A DNA stretch of 64,000 nt from Lathyrus oleraceus (taxonomy: Eukaryota > Streptophyta > Magnoliopsida > Fabales > Fabaceae), in the NCBI RefSeq assembly GCF_024323335.1, contig NC_066580.1, positions 438,459,851 through 438,523,850 of the forward strand, read 5' to 3'. Below, piece after piece: positions 8,605 to 19,637 of this stretch. Positions within the stretch are counted from its first letter, which is position 1; every line of letters begins with the position of its first letter. The position numbers and the translations under genes were made by a program. Under the pieces are notes generated by a model. That model did not search any database, was not told the DNA's origin, and worked only from the letters and a program-made list of their open reading frames with translations.

Positions 8605-8942
8605 GTAGTGCGGGTCCGCGAGATGTATTTCTCGTTGGGTCGGTACGAGAACCTTACTTAGAGTAGATTCTTGAGAGGATGTTGTCGCTCGGCAAGTAAG
8701 TTGCCGTAAGCTTCGATATTTTCTTTAGGATCCATGACTCTGAGAACCATTTGTAGAACCTTAGTTCTTTGCCCAACTAGGAAAGATGGTTGCGTAGTGT
8801 GGGTCTGCGAGATGTATTTCTCGTTGGATCGATGCGAGAACCTCACTTAGAGTAGATTCTTTAGATGGAGTTGATGCCCGGCAAGTAAGTTGCCGCAGGT
8901 AGCAAACAGTCTAATGGATCCATGACTCTAGGGATCCTTTGT
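8605..8942 (+). repeat. Two-copy tandem repeat in Ogre-A leader (period 189 bp)
   Basis: The segments starting at 8605 and 8794 share about 150 bases with few differences. Each includes the hairpin CGAGATGTATTTCTCG and the sequence GGCAAGTAAGTTGCCG, itself a hairpin. The rest of the leader (8376-9041) has no recognisable coding sequence. Confidence 0.8.
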
Positions 8943-9041
8943 AACAAAGCCCTAGATCATACCCGGTGAGAACCCCGTTTTGGAAAAGCAATCAAATGTA
9001 TCCATACTTCGGACTTTTGAACCCGTGTATGAAAAAAACAA

Positions 9042-10190
9042 ATGTGCATGGCTTGCATTGCATTCATTGCATTTGCATCGCATCATAATGCATGTCATTC
9101 TCCAGACAAAATACCAAAAAAAAAAACTCATCCATCTTTTGTCCGTCGAAGCAAAGTAATTCTCAACACGCGTTTAGAACAAAGAACCATGTGTCAGGAG
9201 ATGATGGACGAGCTAAGCAAAGGCCAAGAAGCACTGAAGGAGGAACTTAATCTTTTGAAGAGCCAAATGAGATGGGTTTTGGAAACCCTGCAAGTCTTGT
9301 TGAGAAGAGAGGGTCACCCAATATACGCTGCTGCAACAAAGAGAGCTACTACCCCGCATCCATCTGGTGTCACCCCAGGTCAAGGGAAATTCTATGTGGC
9401 AACTCCTCATTTACCAGTATATGGACCTCCCTCAAGACGTCATCAGCAACATCCTCTGGCTATTGCTCCTCAAAGTCACCAGAACCAGGTTCAAAACAAA
9501 AATCAGAATCAAAACAAGGGGAACAAGGATCACAATGACTCGATTCCGGTGCCATATAGCAAGCTCTACCCGCAACTGATCCAAAATGCTTTGGTGACAC
9601 CTCGAGCTCTCACGCCTGTGTCACCAGACCTGCCATGGTACAATCCAAATGCAACATGTGAATTCCATAAAGGGGCATTGGGACATAACCTAGATTCTTG
9701 TTGTGCGCTAAAAGCCTTGGTACGAGGACTGATTAACAAGAAGAGTTTAGTCTTTGAAGAAGATCACCCGAAGATCAAGCGCGAATACCATACTGGAACA
9801 ATGGGGCACTCCATCGAGGAATGCAAGAGTTTAAAGCTCAAGCTGCAAGGATTGATTAACATAGGGTCACCAACACTCAAGGAGGAAGGCTCAAGTACAT
9901 ATACCTTGATTTCTGGGCCAGATAATGAGAAAGGGAAAGGACCCTTGAAAACCCTCAAGGTTTTGTTCCACAAGGAAGATGTCAGGGATGTGGCTAGTGA
10001 GCTATCATTGTTTCCTGGTAAGAGCATTGAGATACCGCCTTGGATTTCCAATGTCACGACCTATACCAATGAAAGAAAAGGAGAAGTGAGTAGTGGATCC
10101 AAGAGGGTTGCGTTCGACGATGAGATTGAAAGAAAAGAATTTGAAGATCATCATGTCAAAAAGCTGGTTGATCCCAATCTTCAAGTTTGA
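9042..10190 (+). CDS. gag: Shortened Ogre gag protein without capsid core
   Basis: A 382-codon frame; the likelier start is the second Met at 9189 (MCQEMMDEL), which opens a coiled-coil-like stretch (DELSKGQEALKEELNLLKSQ) matching the start of the Ogre-B gag. The capsid region present in Ogre-B (FDKYNGSS to DAFFKQYQF) is missing; the frame goes straight to a Gln/Asn-rich linker. It then has two zinc-knuckle-like units: CEFHKGALGHNLDSC (CX2HX5HX4C) and a second that has lost its first Cys (REYHTGTMGHSIEEC). A charged C-terminal tail ends at 10188. Without a capsid core it probably cannot form particles alone, though it could still bind RNA. The frame is undamaged despite this. Confidence 0.8.
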   Translation: MCMACIAFIAFASHHNACHSPDKIPKKKTHPSFVRRSKVILNTRLEQRTMCQEMMDELSKGQEALKEELNLLKSQMRWVLETLQVLLRREGHPIYAAATKRATTPHPSGVTPGQGKFYVATPHLPVYGPPSRRHQQHPLAIAPQSHQNQVQNKNQNQNKGNKDHNDSIPVPYSKLYPQLIQNALVTPRALTPVSPDLPWYNPNATCEFHKGALGHNLDSCCALKALVRGLINKKSLVFEEDHPKIKREYHTGTMGHSIEECKSLKLKLQGLINIGSPTLKEEGSSTYTLISGPDNEKGKGPLKTLKVLFHKEDVRDVASELSLFPGKSIEIPPWISNVTTYTNERKGEVSSGSKRVAFDDEIERKEFEDHHVKKLVDPNLQV

Positions 10191-12361
10191 AGAAATCAAT
10201 TCCCTAAAGCTGGCAATCATTTGGTTGTTTCAACACTTCTTTTGTAGTTTCTTTGCATGTCGATTGTTAATTGCTTTTAAGCATTGTTGTTATTTGAATT
10301 GGTAAGATTAATGAAAGGTTTATGCATCTTTTGAATTAATCCATTCGTATTCACTCGTTTTTCATTTATGTTAAAAAACAAAAACAAAATACTCCTCTCA
10401 TTCACTTTTGTTTATCAAACTGTTGTGTTAACAAAGATTGGAAGGAGGATGATGAAAACGAAACACCTGAAATTGTTGTGGTATACTTTTGAGTAAAACC
10501 TTGTCGATGATGTAAGGCATTGTTTCAAATCCCCAAACACTGGAGTGATAAGGATGTTAATCCCTAGACAACCACTTTGAGCCTAGAAGTTGGTGTTTAT
10601 TTCGGATCTAAAACCCTTAATCTTAACCTGGGGCAGGGTAGTTGTGTTCAGATAGTTTGATCGTGCATTCGATCTTTCAAAAAAAATTGTCCATATGAAC
10701 ACCCTCCAATTAGGTTCAACCACATGTCATCCTTCGTGCACATGTTGAAGTGTCGAAGAAGTTGAGAAAAGATGAAATTAGTGTTGGTTGATCCTCATCC
10801 ACCAATAATGTGGCAGTCACACGCATAAAAAAAAGAGGATAGAAAAAGCCCACTAGGTCAATACCACAAGATGACTTAGGCAAAAGTTAGGGCATCCCGA
10901 TGGACCAAAAGCTTCAAAAGAAGCGGTCCAGGCAAAATTAGGGATAAAGAAAATCAATCAAAAGAGGTCACCAAAATCCTCGACAAAAACAAAACAAGGT
11001 GACTGCCATTTCAAGAAAATTCGTCTTGAATCCTCATCACACCTTCGAACCCTCTTGGAAGTCGGATGCGTGTATCGAATTAACTGAACGTAGGAACTGG
11101 AGATCATCAAGAAGAAGGGGTGGGTAAAAACAAATTTTGAGCCTTATATCCTTTTGTTTCAAGAAACCGCGAACCAGACCACGTTACAACCCTTAAAAGA
11201 CCTAATTGAGGCAGGGTTTATTTTGAAAGCATACTATAACAAGTTTGTGTTAACTTGACTCCAAACGATTTTTGTAAATCATTTGATAGCACCAACTTGT
11301 ATACTGTGAATGACTTGATCACCATTGTGTTCTTATCAACGACTCGTTCACTGTATTTTACCCGTTCATATCAATAAATTTTGATTTCAAATTTTTGCAT
11401 AAGCATTGAATTAAAATTACCATTTTTGAATGAACAATCTTATTTGCGAGTCAACACTCAGCATCAAAGAAATTCAATACACAGTGGAAGAATTGATAAA
11501 GTGAAAGAAGTCTAGTCAGGGGCAAATCACTTTGAGCATCAGTTAATCACCCTAAGGGTCCTCTAGCCAAGAGTAATCTGCTTCAAGAATCAGACCGGGG
11601 CAAGCCACCTCAGAGCTCAATGAGTCCACCTATCCAAAAGACAGTCAACCAAGAGTCTACCATTCCAACATTTGGTTAGTCAAGTTCGGATCGTTGCAAG
11701 TTTCAAACACTTGGGGCAAGCCCTCTCGAGGTGGTCTCATGGCAAGTTGTTTCCAAACTCACTTTCAAGGTGAACATTTCCAAAGACCCAACAAACTGGG
11801 GCAAGATGAGCCACAGAGGGGCAGAACCTCTTTCTTCGTGCTTTCAAACTGCTCAAACAAATTCTGCCATACGTCAACAACTATTGAGTTTAAGACGAGT
11901 GCCCGAAAATTATGCTAGCACGATTCATTGATCCTCCAAAAGGATCCATTGGCTAAGTTATGGCCATCAAACTGGATAGAATCCTCCTTTGACAACATCT
12001 ATCACAAATATTTGGTTGAGTTCTCGGTGTTGAGGAATCATGAGCTTCCATAAAAAGCCTTTACAAACTCCCAGTCTGCCCAGCGTCAGCATTCTCATAA
12101 TCATGATCATTCATATATCATGCATTCAAATCATGCATTCAAATCATGCATAGCCGGAAGGTATTTTCGTGTTCATTGTGCATTGACCTAGGTCTTGTTG
12201 TCGATCCCAGATCCTTTGACCTCTAATTCCAGCTTGTCTTTGGTATCCCTAAACCAACATCCGGTTTTCACGGTCATTTTCAAGTCCAATTGTTGTTGGC
12301 AAAATCCGTTAAAAGCTGGTTGTAGTCCATTGCTTACGGTTAGAGTCCATTTGTTGTTATT
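10191..12361 (+). other. Ogre-A post-gag region with pol missing
   Basis: No protease, RT, RNase H or integrase similarity is visible on either strand. Around 10850-10960 the phrases CAGGCAAAATTAGGGAT and GGGCATCCCGATGGACC recur; the same phrases directly follow the integrase stop in Ogre-B (23370-23580). So the sequence runs from gag almost straight into the post-integrase region. 11500-11870 has degenerate repeats around GGGGCAAGCC and GGGGCAAGATGAGCC, and 12120-12150 a triplicated TCATGCATTCAAA. Confidence 0.7.
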
Positions 12362-13110
12362 CCGGGGTCAGGTCATACTTGAACTTGCTCTGAAGAGTTT
12401 TTCCAATTTTTGTTCAATACTATTCAGGTCATGTATGAACCTGTCATTGAGCTTTATTCCGGGGTCCGGTCATACTTGAACCTGCTCTGAAGAGTTTTTC
12501 CTTCTGTTCAATACTATTCAGGTCATGTATGAACCTGTCATTGAACCTTTTTATTCCGGGGTCCGGTCATGCTTGAACCTGCTCTGAAGATTCTTTGTTC
12601 AATCCTATTCAGGTCATGTATGAACCTGTCATTGAACCTTTTTATTCCGGGGTCCGGTCATACTTGAACCTACTCTGAAGATTCTTTGTTCGATCCTATT
12701 CAGGTCATGTATGAACCTGTCATTGAACCTTTTTATTCCGGGGTCCGGTCATGCTTGAACCTGCTCTGAAGATTCTTTGTTCAATCCTATTCAGGTCATG
12801 TATGAACCTGTCATTGAACCTTTTTATTCCGGGGTCCGGTCATGCTTGAACCTGCTCTGAAGATTCTTTGTTCAATCCCATTCAGGTCATATCTGAACCT
12901 GTCATTGAGCTTTATTCCGGTGTCAGGTCATACTTGAACCTGCTCTGAAGATCTTTTCTCTGTTTGTTCAATACCATTCAGGTCATGTATGAACCCATTA
13001 TTGAACCCTTATTCCGATGTCAGGTCATACATGAACCTGTTCTGAAGAGTTTTCTCCTTGATTATTCCCCAGCGTTGTCAGGTCATATATGAACCTGTCG
13101 TAGCATCTTT
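12362..13110 (+). repeat. Tandem repeat of about 92 bp in Ogre-A 3' UTR
   Basis: Units beginning CCGGGGTC start near 12362, 12459, 12556, 12647, 12739, 12830 and 12917 (periods 87-97), then decay. Each has two related hairpins, CAGGTcatgtatgaACCTG and GGTcatgcttgaACC. The last one, AGTAAGTcatgtgtgaACTTACT (13127-13149), has different arms that still pair. Variable tandem repeats at this place are known for Ogre elements. 13060-13400 has scattered TTCCCCAGC motifs (13063, 13237, 13352) and ends in ATGCATATCC repeats. Confidence 0.88.
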
Positions 13111-13403
13111 TCCTTCATTCGGGTTTAGTAAGTCATGTGTGAACTTACTACCGAAACCTCTTGTATCCCAAGTGTCGTTTATCAAATCTCACTTTGAATA
13201 TTCCCTAGTGTGTGTCTGATTCTCCAACAGGACTGTTTCCCCAGCAAGTTGTTACTTACCATTTGTCTGTCTCCCTGTGGATCATCAGTATTCCCCACAG
13301 TTTGGTCTGTCTAATAGCATCTCCTGTCAAGGGTCCATCATATCCCTAGCAGATAAAATTACAAAAAGAATCATGCATCCATGCATATCCATGCATATCA
13401 TGG

Positions 13404-13408
13404 CATAC
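13404..13408. repeat. Target site duplication of Ogre-B, left copy (CATAC)
   Basis: CATAC directly precedes TGTAACACC; the second copy directly follows the other LTR at 32012-32016. The insertion is within the 3' UTR of Ogre-A. Confidence 0.93.
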
Positions 13409-14817
13409 TGTAACACCTCAAAATTTGCCCTCCTCTCTTGGGACTAGCATTAACATATTTGCATATCATTTTAGGTCATTAGGCATTTCATATTGCATAT
13501 CATGTGGTTACATTGTGCAAGCCATCTTCCCAAGTCTTGATCAGAGGATGAGGAAGTCAGAAAGTGTATGCCTAGGGTTTACTGATTGATCATGGGCCAT
13601 CTGAGGATTGGGCTGTGAATTAGGGTTTCATGATTCTCAATGGATGTTGGTCTTCATCTTGATTGCAATGATACATCATCATCATGGTTGGATGTCATCA
13701 GAAGATTGAAGAAGATTCCTTGAGATTAGGGTTTTGACCACTGATCCAACCCTAATCAGCTGTATTGGGCCAATCAGGGCTGGATCAGGAGATGAGTTTT
13801 CTGATGGTTATGAGTTTCATTTTGTGATTATATGGTGATTATTGAGGCTAGGGTTTCACCCTTGAGCCATTTCAGTTGGAGATTGGGGTTCAAATTGATC
13901 TGTGCATTGCCTGATTCATCTGTCAGTTGAAAAGTCAACTGTGGTCAACTGTACATGATCTGGTGGATTTGGAGGTGGAAACAAGTTAGACACACTTCAT
14001 TCATGTTGGAACAAGTGTTGAATGACATTGCAAAGCTTAAAAATGAAGAAAATCAAGTCAGGACAAAAACTGCCAAAAATAGAAAGTGACTTGTAGCTGA
14101 AGTTTCCAAAAATGGAAAGTTTTTGACCTCAAAAACAGAAGTCCAAGGAAGCTTCAAATGAAAAATTGTTCAACATGACAGATGTAGATCTTGTTCTCAC
14201 CTTTCCAAAAAGTCCAAGAACTTGAAAATCCAATGTGTGGTTTGCAAGATATGGCTCAGTGAATTTCAGAAAAGACCCGTAATCAGGAGGCCATAACTAC
14301 CACATACTTTGTCCAAATTGCAAGTTCTTTATATGCACAAACTCCATTTGACATGTACTTTGAGGGTGCATCATTGGATTTGTCCAAAGATGGCCAAGGC
14401 GAAAAGTCACTTTTCAATTGGACAGCTGAATTGGACCAGGGGCAAAATCGTCCAAATGTCAAAATAATTGGAATTTTTGAATGGGACTTTTTCCAACACC
14501 TCAGGAATGGCATTTAGAGTGTGTTTGAATATTCATTTCATGGCTAAGGCATGAGAATTGGATTTTGGCTTGAAAAGTGAAATGGTGAAAATTGGTCATT
14601 TTGCATACACATAGTGAATTTGAGAATGGAGCAACCAATGAGCATGAAACAAGTTGCAATGGTTCACATATGATATTTAGAGATTGTGTGAGGTGTCAAA
14701 ACAGGTGGCACTAGCTGTCATGGTGAAATTACAATTTTACCCTCATTTGGAAATTGCATTTTCACTTAACAATTCCATTTAGCTAATTAACTTGATTAAG
14801 GGATAATTAAGCTCACA

Positions 14818-14825
14818 TATATAAA
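14818..14825 (+). promoter_or_regulatory. TATA box of the Ogre-B LTR
   Basis: TATATAAA is followed by ACATAAACACTC and a C/A-rich stretch typical of plant start sites. The copy in the other LTR is at 28466-28473. This would put U3 at about 1.4 kb. No other TATA motif in this LTR has as good a context. Confidence 0.55.
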
Positions 14826-17729
14826 CATAAACACTCTCTAATCACAACAGAATGCACAATTACCAAGATTGGATCTAGAAACTCTTCATTCTCTCCATTT
14901 TCATCAAGAACACAAACACCTTCAAATCCACATTTCTTCATCATTCTTCAACGAAATCTCAAGATTCTTTTTGATTTGGATTGGTATCATCATCCTCACC
15001 ATCTGTTTTGGTAGTTTGGAAGGAGAGGAAAGCCAAATCGTGACTGTCCATAACCACCTCAACAATGGCAAATTCGAATTTGGAGCATTAGAAGCCTATT
15101 CCATCAAACCTAAGCATTGGATTTAGCATCTGGAGGATTGTTCTACTGCTGTTTGTGGAGAAAAGCACGTGAGGAGCATCAAATTGCACTGCCATTTCCA
15201 GGTAACTCGAAAATTCGACTTTCACCATTTGTTTGATGCTCATATGCGTTAGAAAGAGTGATGAACGTAGGTTATGAGTATGTGTTTGGTTTTGAGAATA
15301 GTGAACCCTAGGGAGAGAAATCTGAGTTTGAAGGTATGAACACGAACCCTAGGTGCTTCGATCTGGTTGATTTAGGAACAATTAGGTTTGGATAGTGTGA
15401 TATTTGGATTGTATGTGGAAAGACGAGTTCAACGGTTATAAGCATGCCAATTTTCGTTAAGATTCGATGTTCATCCGTTTTTGAAATTTCTGGAAAATTC
15501 TGCTTGTGGAAGACGATGAAAAGGAGTGTTTGATCCAAATTGCCATTTGAAAATTTGAAAATGGCGTTTCCCGCCCGCGCCAAAAAAAATTACAAAACTG
15601 CCACTGTGTTTTTTTAATTAATTTGTTTAATTGTTAAAAATTCATGTGACATTCAAAAATTCACCAAAAATTGTAGAAAATTCCTAAAAATATGGCAATT
15701 TTTTCTATGGCTTTGTTGACTTGTGTAGGATTTTTTTGACCTATTGGTCAAAGTTGTGCTTGGCAAATATTTTATTTGGCATAGGCTTTTCTAATGTATG
15801 TCACATTTTGATACATTTTGGCAATTTGATCATGAAATACTCATATCATAAAATAAATGGCTGAAAATTTTTGTGGTGGTTCTTGACTCATTGAGGATTA
15901 TTTATATGTAAATTTCATGAATTTTTGATACCTGGTTAGAGAGCAGCAAATTCTGGAACTTAGGTGTGACAATTTGTGTCACACCTCTTGATGTCAACTT
16001 GTTGAATTTAATTGGATGACCTATGCATGTTGGAATTGGCTGAAATTTTGCATGATGACTTGTTGACATGTTAGGATGTTGTATGAATTTTTGTAGAATT
16101 TTTCACTGCCTTTTCTAATTGATCATGATTTTTCATTTCTGGTGATTGAAATTGCAAGCTCATGTGACACATGTTGGTAGATTGATTGGGAAATCCTCAT
16201 ATTGTATTATATGGCCATGAAATTTGATATGCATGAACTAGACACATTGTGTGACCTCCCTGTTTTGGTCTCATCCATTTCTTTTTTGTTTTCAATGAGA
16301 TATGAATTTTTGAATTGGATGTATGCATTGATGGTGTGAATTGAAGCATGAAATTGTGTCTGTTTTTGATGATTTTCATTGACATGGTTTCATTTGCCCA
16401 ATTAAGCTCAAATTTGACATGGTAGACCTTGATTGACCCCTGTTTAGGTGTATTTAATTTGAGAATTTTTGAATTTATTTTGATAGGGATTTGAATGCAA
16501 TACTTCTGTTTGTACGCTTGGTGCTTCATTTGAACAAATGTGCCTTGTTTTGTGCATGAATTGAACATAATGGATGATATAGACATGGGACCAATGATGT
16601 TTGCTCTTGTTTGACTTTAATTTGAGTTTTGATTGTGAATGCCTTGTTGTTTTAACTTTTTTGTTGCTTTTGGACCCTAGGCTTGGCCTAGTGGTCTAGT
16701 TGCTAATATTTGCTTGATTTTTCAGGATCAAAAAAGCAATGTACATGGAGAATGATACAAGTTGATTTTAATTGATGTTGTGGATGTTTGTACACTAACA
16801 TAACATTGTTTTGTAGGTGTTGGAGCTTGGGCTTAAGCCTTGAGCTTGCTTTGTGTTGTATTGTTTAAACTGTTTGATTGTTTGCTGTACAATTTGTCTG
16901 ATTGATTACTGACTGAGTTTGATTGTTTCCAGGTACTTTAGTTGCTCAGTTCCTTGTGAACTATTGCTTTGCTTTGCTTAAGCAACTTGCATTTGAGGTA
17001 TAACCTTCTTACTTCATGTAGTCTGGAGACCCGGCTGTTACCGGGCCGGGCAAATTGTCTGAAGTCCTCCTTAAGAGGCAATGATTGTGTATGTTTATTT
17101 TTAAGCCCAAGCAGGTGAAAGTCCTTTAAATAAGGCAATTGGTGGAAGGTAGGGGTATGCAGCTTACCCCCCACTATTCAGTTGAGTCTTCTCCTTGCTC
17201 CCATTACATGGTTGTAGCATTGAGATCAAAAGCCCAAGATCTGTGCAGTGCACATTGAGTCAGAGTCATCGAGTATAAAAGGGTTCCCCTATTCTGGACC
17301 CATGCTCATTTGTCAGCTCTCCCTGGTTAGGGATAAGAGCTGTGAGGTCTGATCCTCACTTCATCCTTTCATCTGCTTCACCTTAGCCTCGTAATGGCAA
17401 GGTTAAGAGCAAAACCAGCCTGTACAGACGACTCGCTTCGGCGGTCAAACCCCATTGATTGAGCCTCTTGTTTGGTTATAGTGGGTGTTTTGTGATTATT
17501 TGATTGACATGTTTGTTTGAGATGCCTGTTCTCATTTGATGATGTATGATTGTATGCTTGTGTGCTAGCTTCTTTCCTGGTTAGGTTAGTTTGCTTATGC
17601 AAGTAGGATAGAAAACCGAACTTAGGGTTAACGATGCATGACAACATTAGGCTCGAGTCTCAGCTCCCTAGTTGTGTATCTTTCCCCGGTTTCTGGTTAG
17701 CAATTTAGTCCCTTTCAGGGGAACTACAT

Positions 17730-18075
17730 CGCCCTGATCCTTGTTCCAGACAAGGTATGTAGGCAGGTGGTCGTGCGAGACCACTCCGGGCAACCTTTTT
17801 CTTTTTGTGTGCGTTTACTTGTTATCTGATTGTATGTTTGGGTTCGGATGCCGACGTAAGCCCAGTGATTGGCTGTCGGGCTCCAAGTTTGCCCTTTCGA
17901 GTGTGTTTTGGTTCGGATGCCGACGTAATTCCATCCAGTGGTTGTCGGGCTCCATGTTTGCCACCCTTGCTTGTGTGTTGTTTTGTGTTGTTTGGCGTGC
18001 GTAAGCCGAACTACAGAGGCTCTGATTCTTGTTCCAGACAAGATATGTAGGCATAAGGTGCGATACCTTATCGAG
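17730..18075 (+). repeat. Paired hairpin modules near Ogre-B LTR end
   Basis: Two modules share the order hairpin, TATGTAGGCA, hairpin. The first has CCTTGttccagaCAAGG (17739-17755) and GTGGTCgtgcgaGACCAC (17767-17784). The second has TCTTGttccagaCAAGA (18027-18043) and ATAAGGTgcgatACCTTAT (18053-18071). The loops stay the same or similar while both arms change together. Between them, GGTTCGGATGCCGACGTAA occurs twice. Open frames on both strands here are by-products. Confidence 0.8.
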
Positions 18076-18366
18076 CCCGTTCCTCTTAACCCCACCTGCG
18101 TTCCCCGTGTGTGTGTGTGTTGTTTAGCAACCTTTTCTTTATTCTAGGACGTGGATCCCGTCGAGTACGACAGACGTGAGGGGTGCTAATACCTTCCCCT
18201 TGCGTAACCGACTCCCGAACCTTTTCTCTCTGGTCGCGAGACCATGTCTTTCCAGGTTTCTCTGAGCGTTTCCTTTCCCTATCTTGGGATAAATAACGCG
18301 CAGTGGCGGCTCTGTGTGTTTTTTATTTTTAGGCTCGCCGGTTGATTTTTCGCAGGATGCGACAGC

Positions 18367-18384
18367 TGGCGACTCTGCTGGGGA
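18367..18384 (+). other. Ogre-B primer binding site (tRNA-Arg type)
   Basis: TGGCGACTCTGCTGGGGA starts two bases after the LTR end and is identical to the PBS of Ogre-A. Confidence 0.9.
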
Positions 18385-19637
18385 TCTTCTGGATGTAGAC
18401 CTATGCTGGTCCATCGTCCCTAAGCGAGTCCTTCCTAGCGTTCTAGGATTGGTTTTGGTTGCTTGTATTGTGTTATTTATTGCATTTATTATTCTAACCA
18501 TTATCTATATTTGCATTAATGTCTGCATGCATCATACTATCATGTTGTTGCCATCTTCCTCTGCAGGTGGTTCTGTTACTTTGGGGTGGGTGTTCTGAGT
18601 GGGGCTAAAACCCAGGCCCGAGTATACACCTAGGATTAGCGTGGTCTCACGTCGCTCATGTGTCGGTTGGGCATATTGTTGCGACGTGACATACCACAAG
18701 TCGGACGAGGTTCATCTGAGAAGTGCTCTTCCAGTGGGGTTCTCCACTTTGGTTGGGTTATCTCTTTTGGGCTGTTGACTCTGATGACCGATCATTTCCC
18801 GGATCTTTGGTTTAGACGATCTTAAGGGAGCTACAATGGCACACCCGCAAGGGCAAACCCATTGAGTATCTCCGCCCGATCGTTGAGACTATTATCCGCC
18901 TTAGGGTGACCTGTTTAGAATTTACCTGTGAGGGGAGGGTGATTGTTCGGATGCATAATCAGATGGTGACTTTTTGATCTGTGATTCAGAGACATATTTA
19001 TGAGTCGGATTTATGGTTATTTGTTGCCGTGACGCCGGAGTGCTGTCCGTGATTTATCAGTGGGGATCCGTTTATTTCGGATTCCCCGGGCCGAGATATT
19101 TATCAGTGGGGACCCGTTTATTTCGGATTCCCTGGGCCGATTCAGATGGTGATGGTGTGTCTGATCAGAGACCAGTGGTGATGATGATGTATCTTCCGTT
19201 TATTTCGGAACCCTTGAGTTGGATTTGTGGTTACAGATTCCTCAGATGGTTGTGATTAGTTCAGAGATCCGGGCTGTGATTCAGCGCAACAGAGGATCAG
19301 ATGACTTGGAGGATGGCCCAGTGCATTGCATACATCTGCATCATTCTCATTTTGCATTCATCTGCATCGAACCTACGTCTAGCCATATGGGGAGCATTAT
19401 GGATTGAGAATCTGGTTGAGAGACATTTGAATGTCAGAATGTTATTGGTGAAATATTATCTGTCTCGATGAAACCAGAATCAAAGGACAGAATCTTCTTC
19501 ATATGGATAGACGTTGCATTCATGCATATTAACCTGTTTGCTGTTTTGCAGGAATCATTGCTCGTGCTCGCAGAACTGTACCTCTGCACTCAACCCGACC
19601 TCACAGATATTTCACCAGAAGCAATACTCCTCGACTG
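18385..19637 (+). other. Ogre-B leader, with a two-copy 46-bp repeat
   Basis: Untranslated leader between PBS and gag. 19052-19142 holds two copies (period 46) of TTATCAGTGGGGA...CCGTTTATTTCGGATTCC. The last 20 bases before 19551 (CCTGTTTGCTGTTTTGCAG) look like a 3' splice site, and the gag frame is open from there to its ATG at 19638. No coding similarity elsewhere in the leader. Confidence 0.6.

Larger units (their letters stand above)
13409..18364 (+). repeat. Ogre-B 5' LTR (4956 bp)
   Basis: It begins TGTAACACCTC and ends GGATGCGACA. A TATATAAA box at 14818-14825 is a likely promoter. Near the 3' end come paired hairpin modules (17730-18075), the Ogre-wide motif GGGGTGCTAATACCTTCCCC (18180-18199), ATAAATAA, and a PBS-like TGGCGGCTCTG. 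Open frames in both strands (for example 14869-15126, and minus strand 15308-15583) match nothing I know and lie in AT-rich DNA. 16900-17420 is clearly homologous, though diverged, to the Ogre-C LTR at 49540-50045 read on the minus strand. Confidence 0.93.

Noticed and set aside
17724..18095. Open frames on both strands near the Ogre-B LTR end
   Set aside because: They overlap each other across the hairpin modules, recur in both LTRs, and have no family resemblance.
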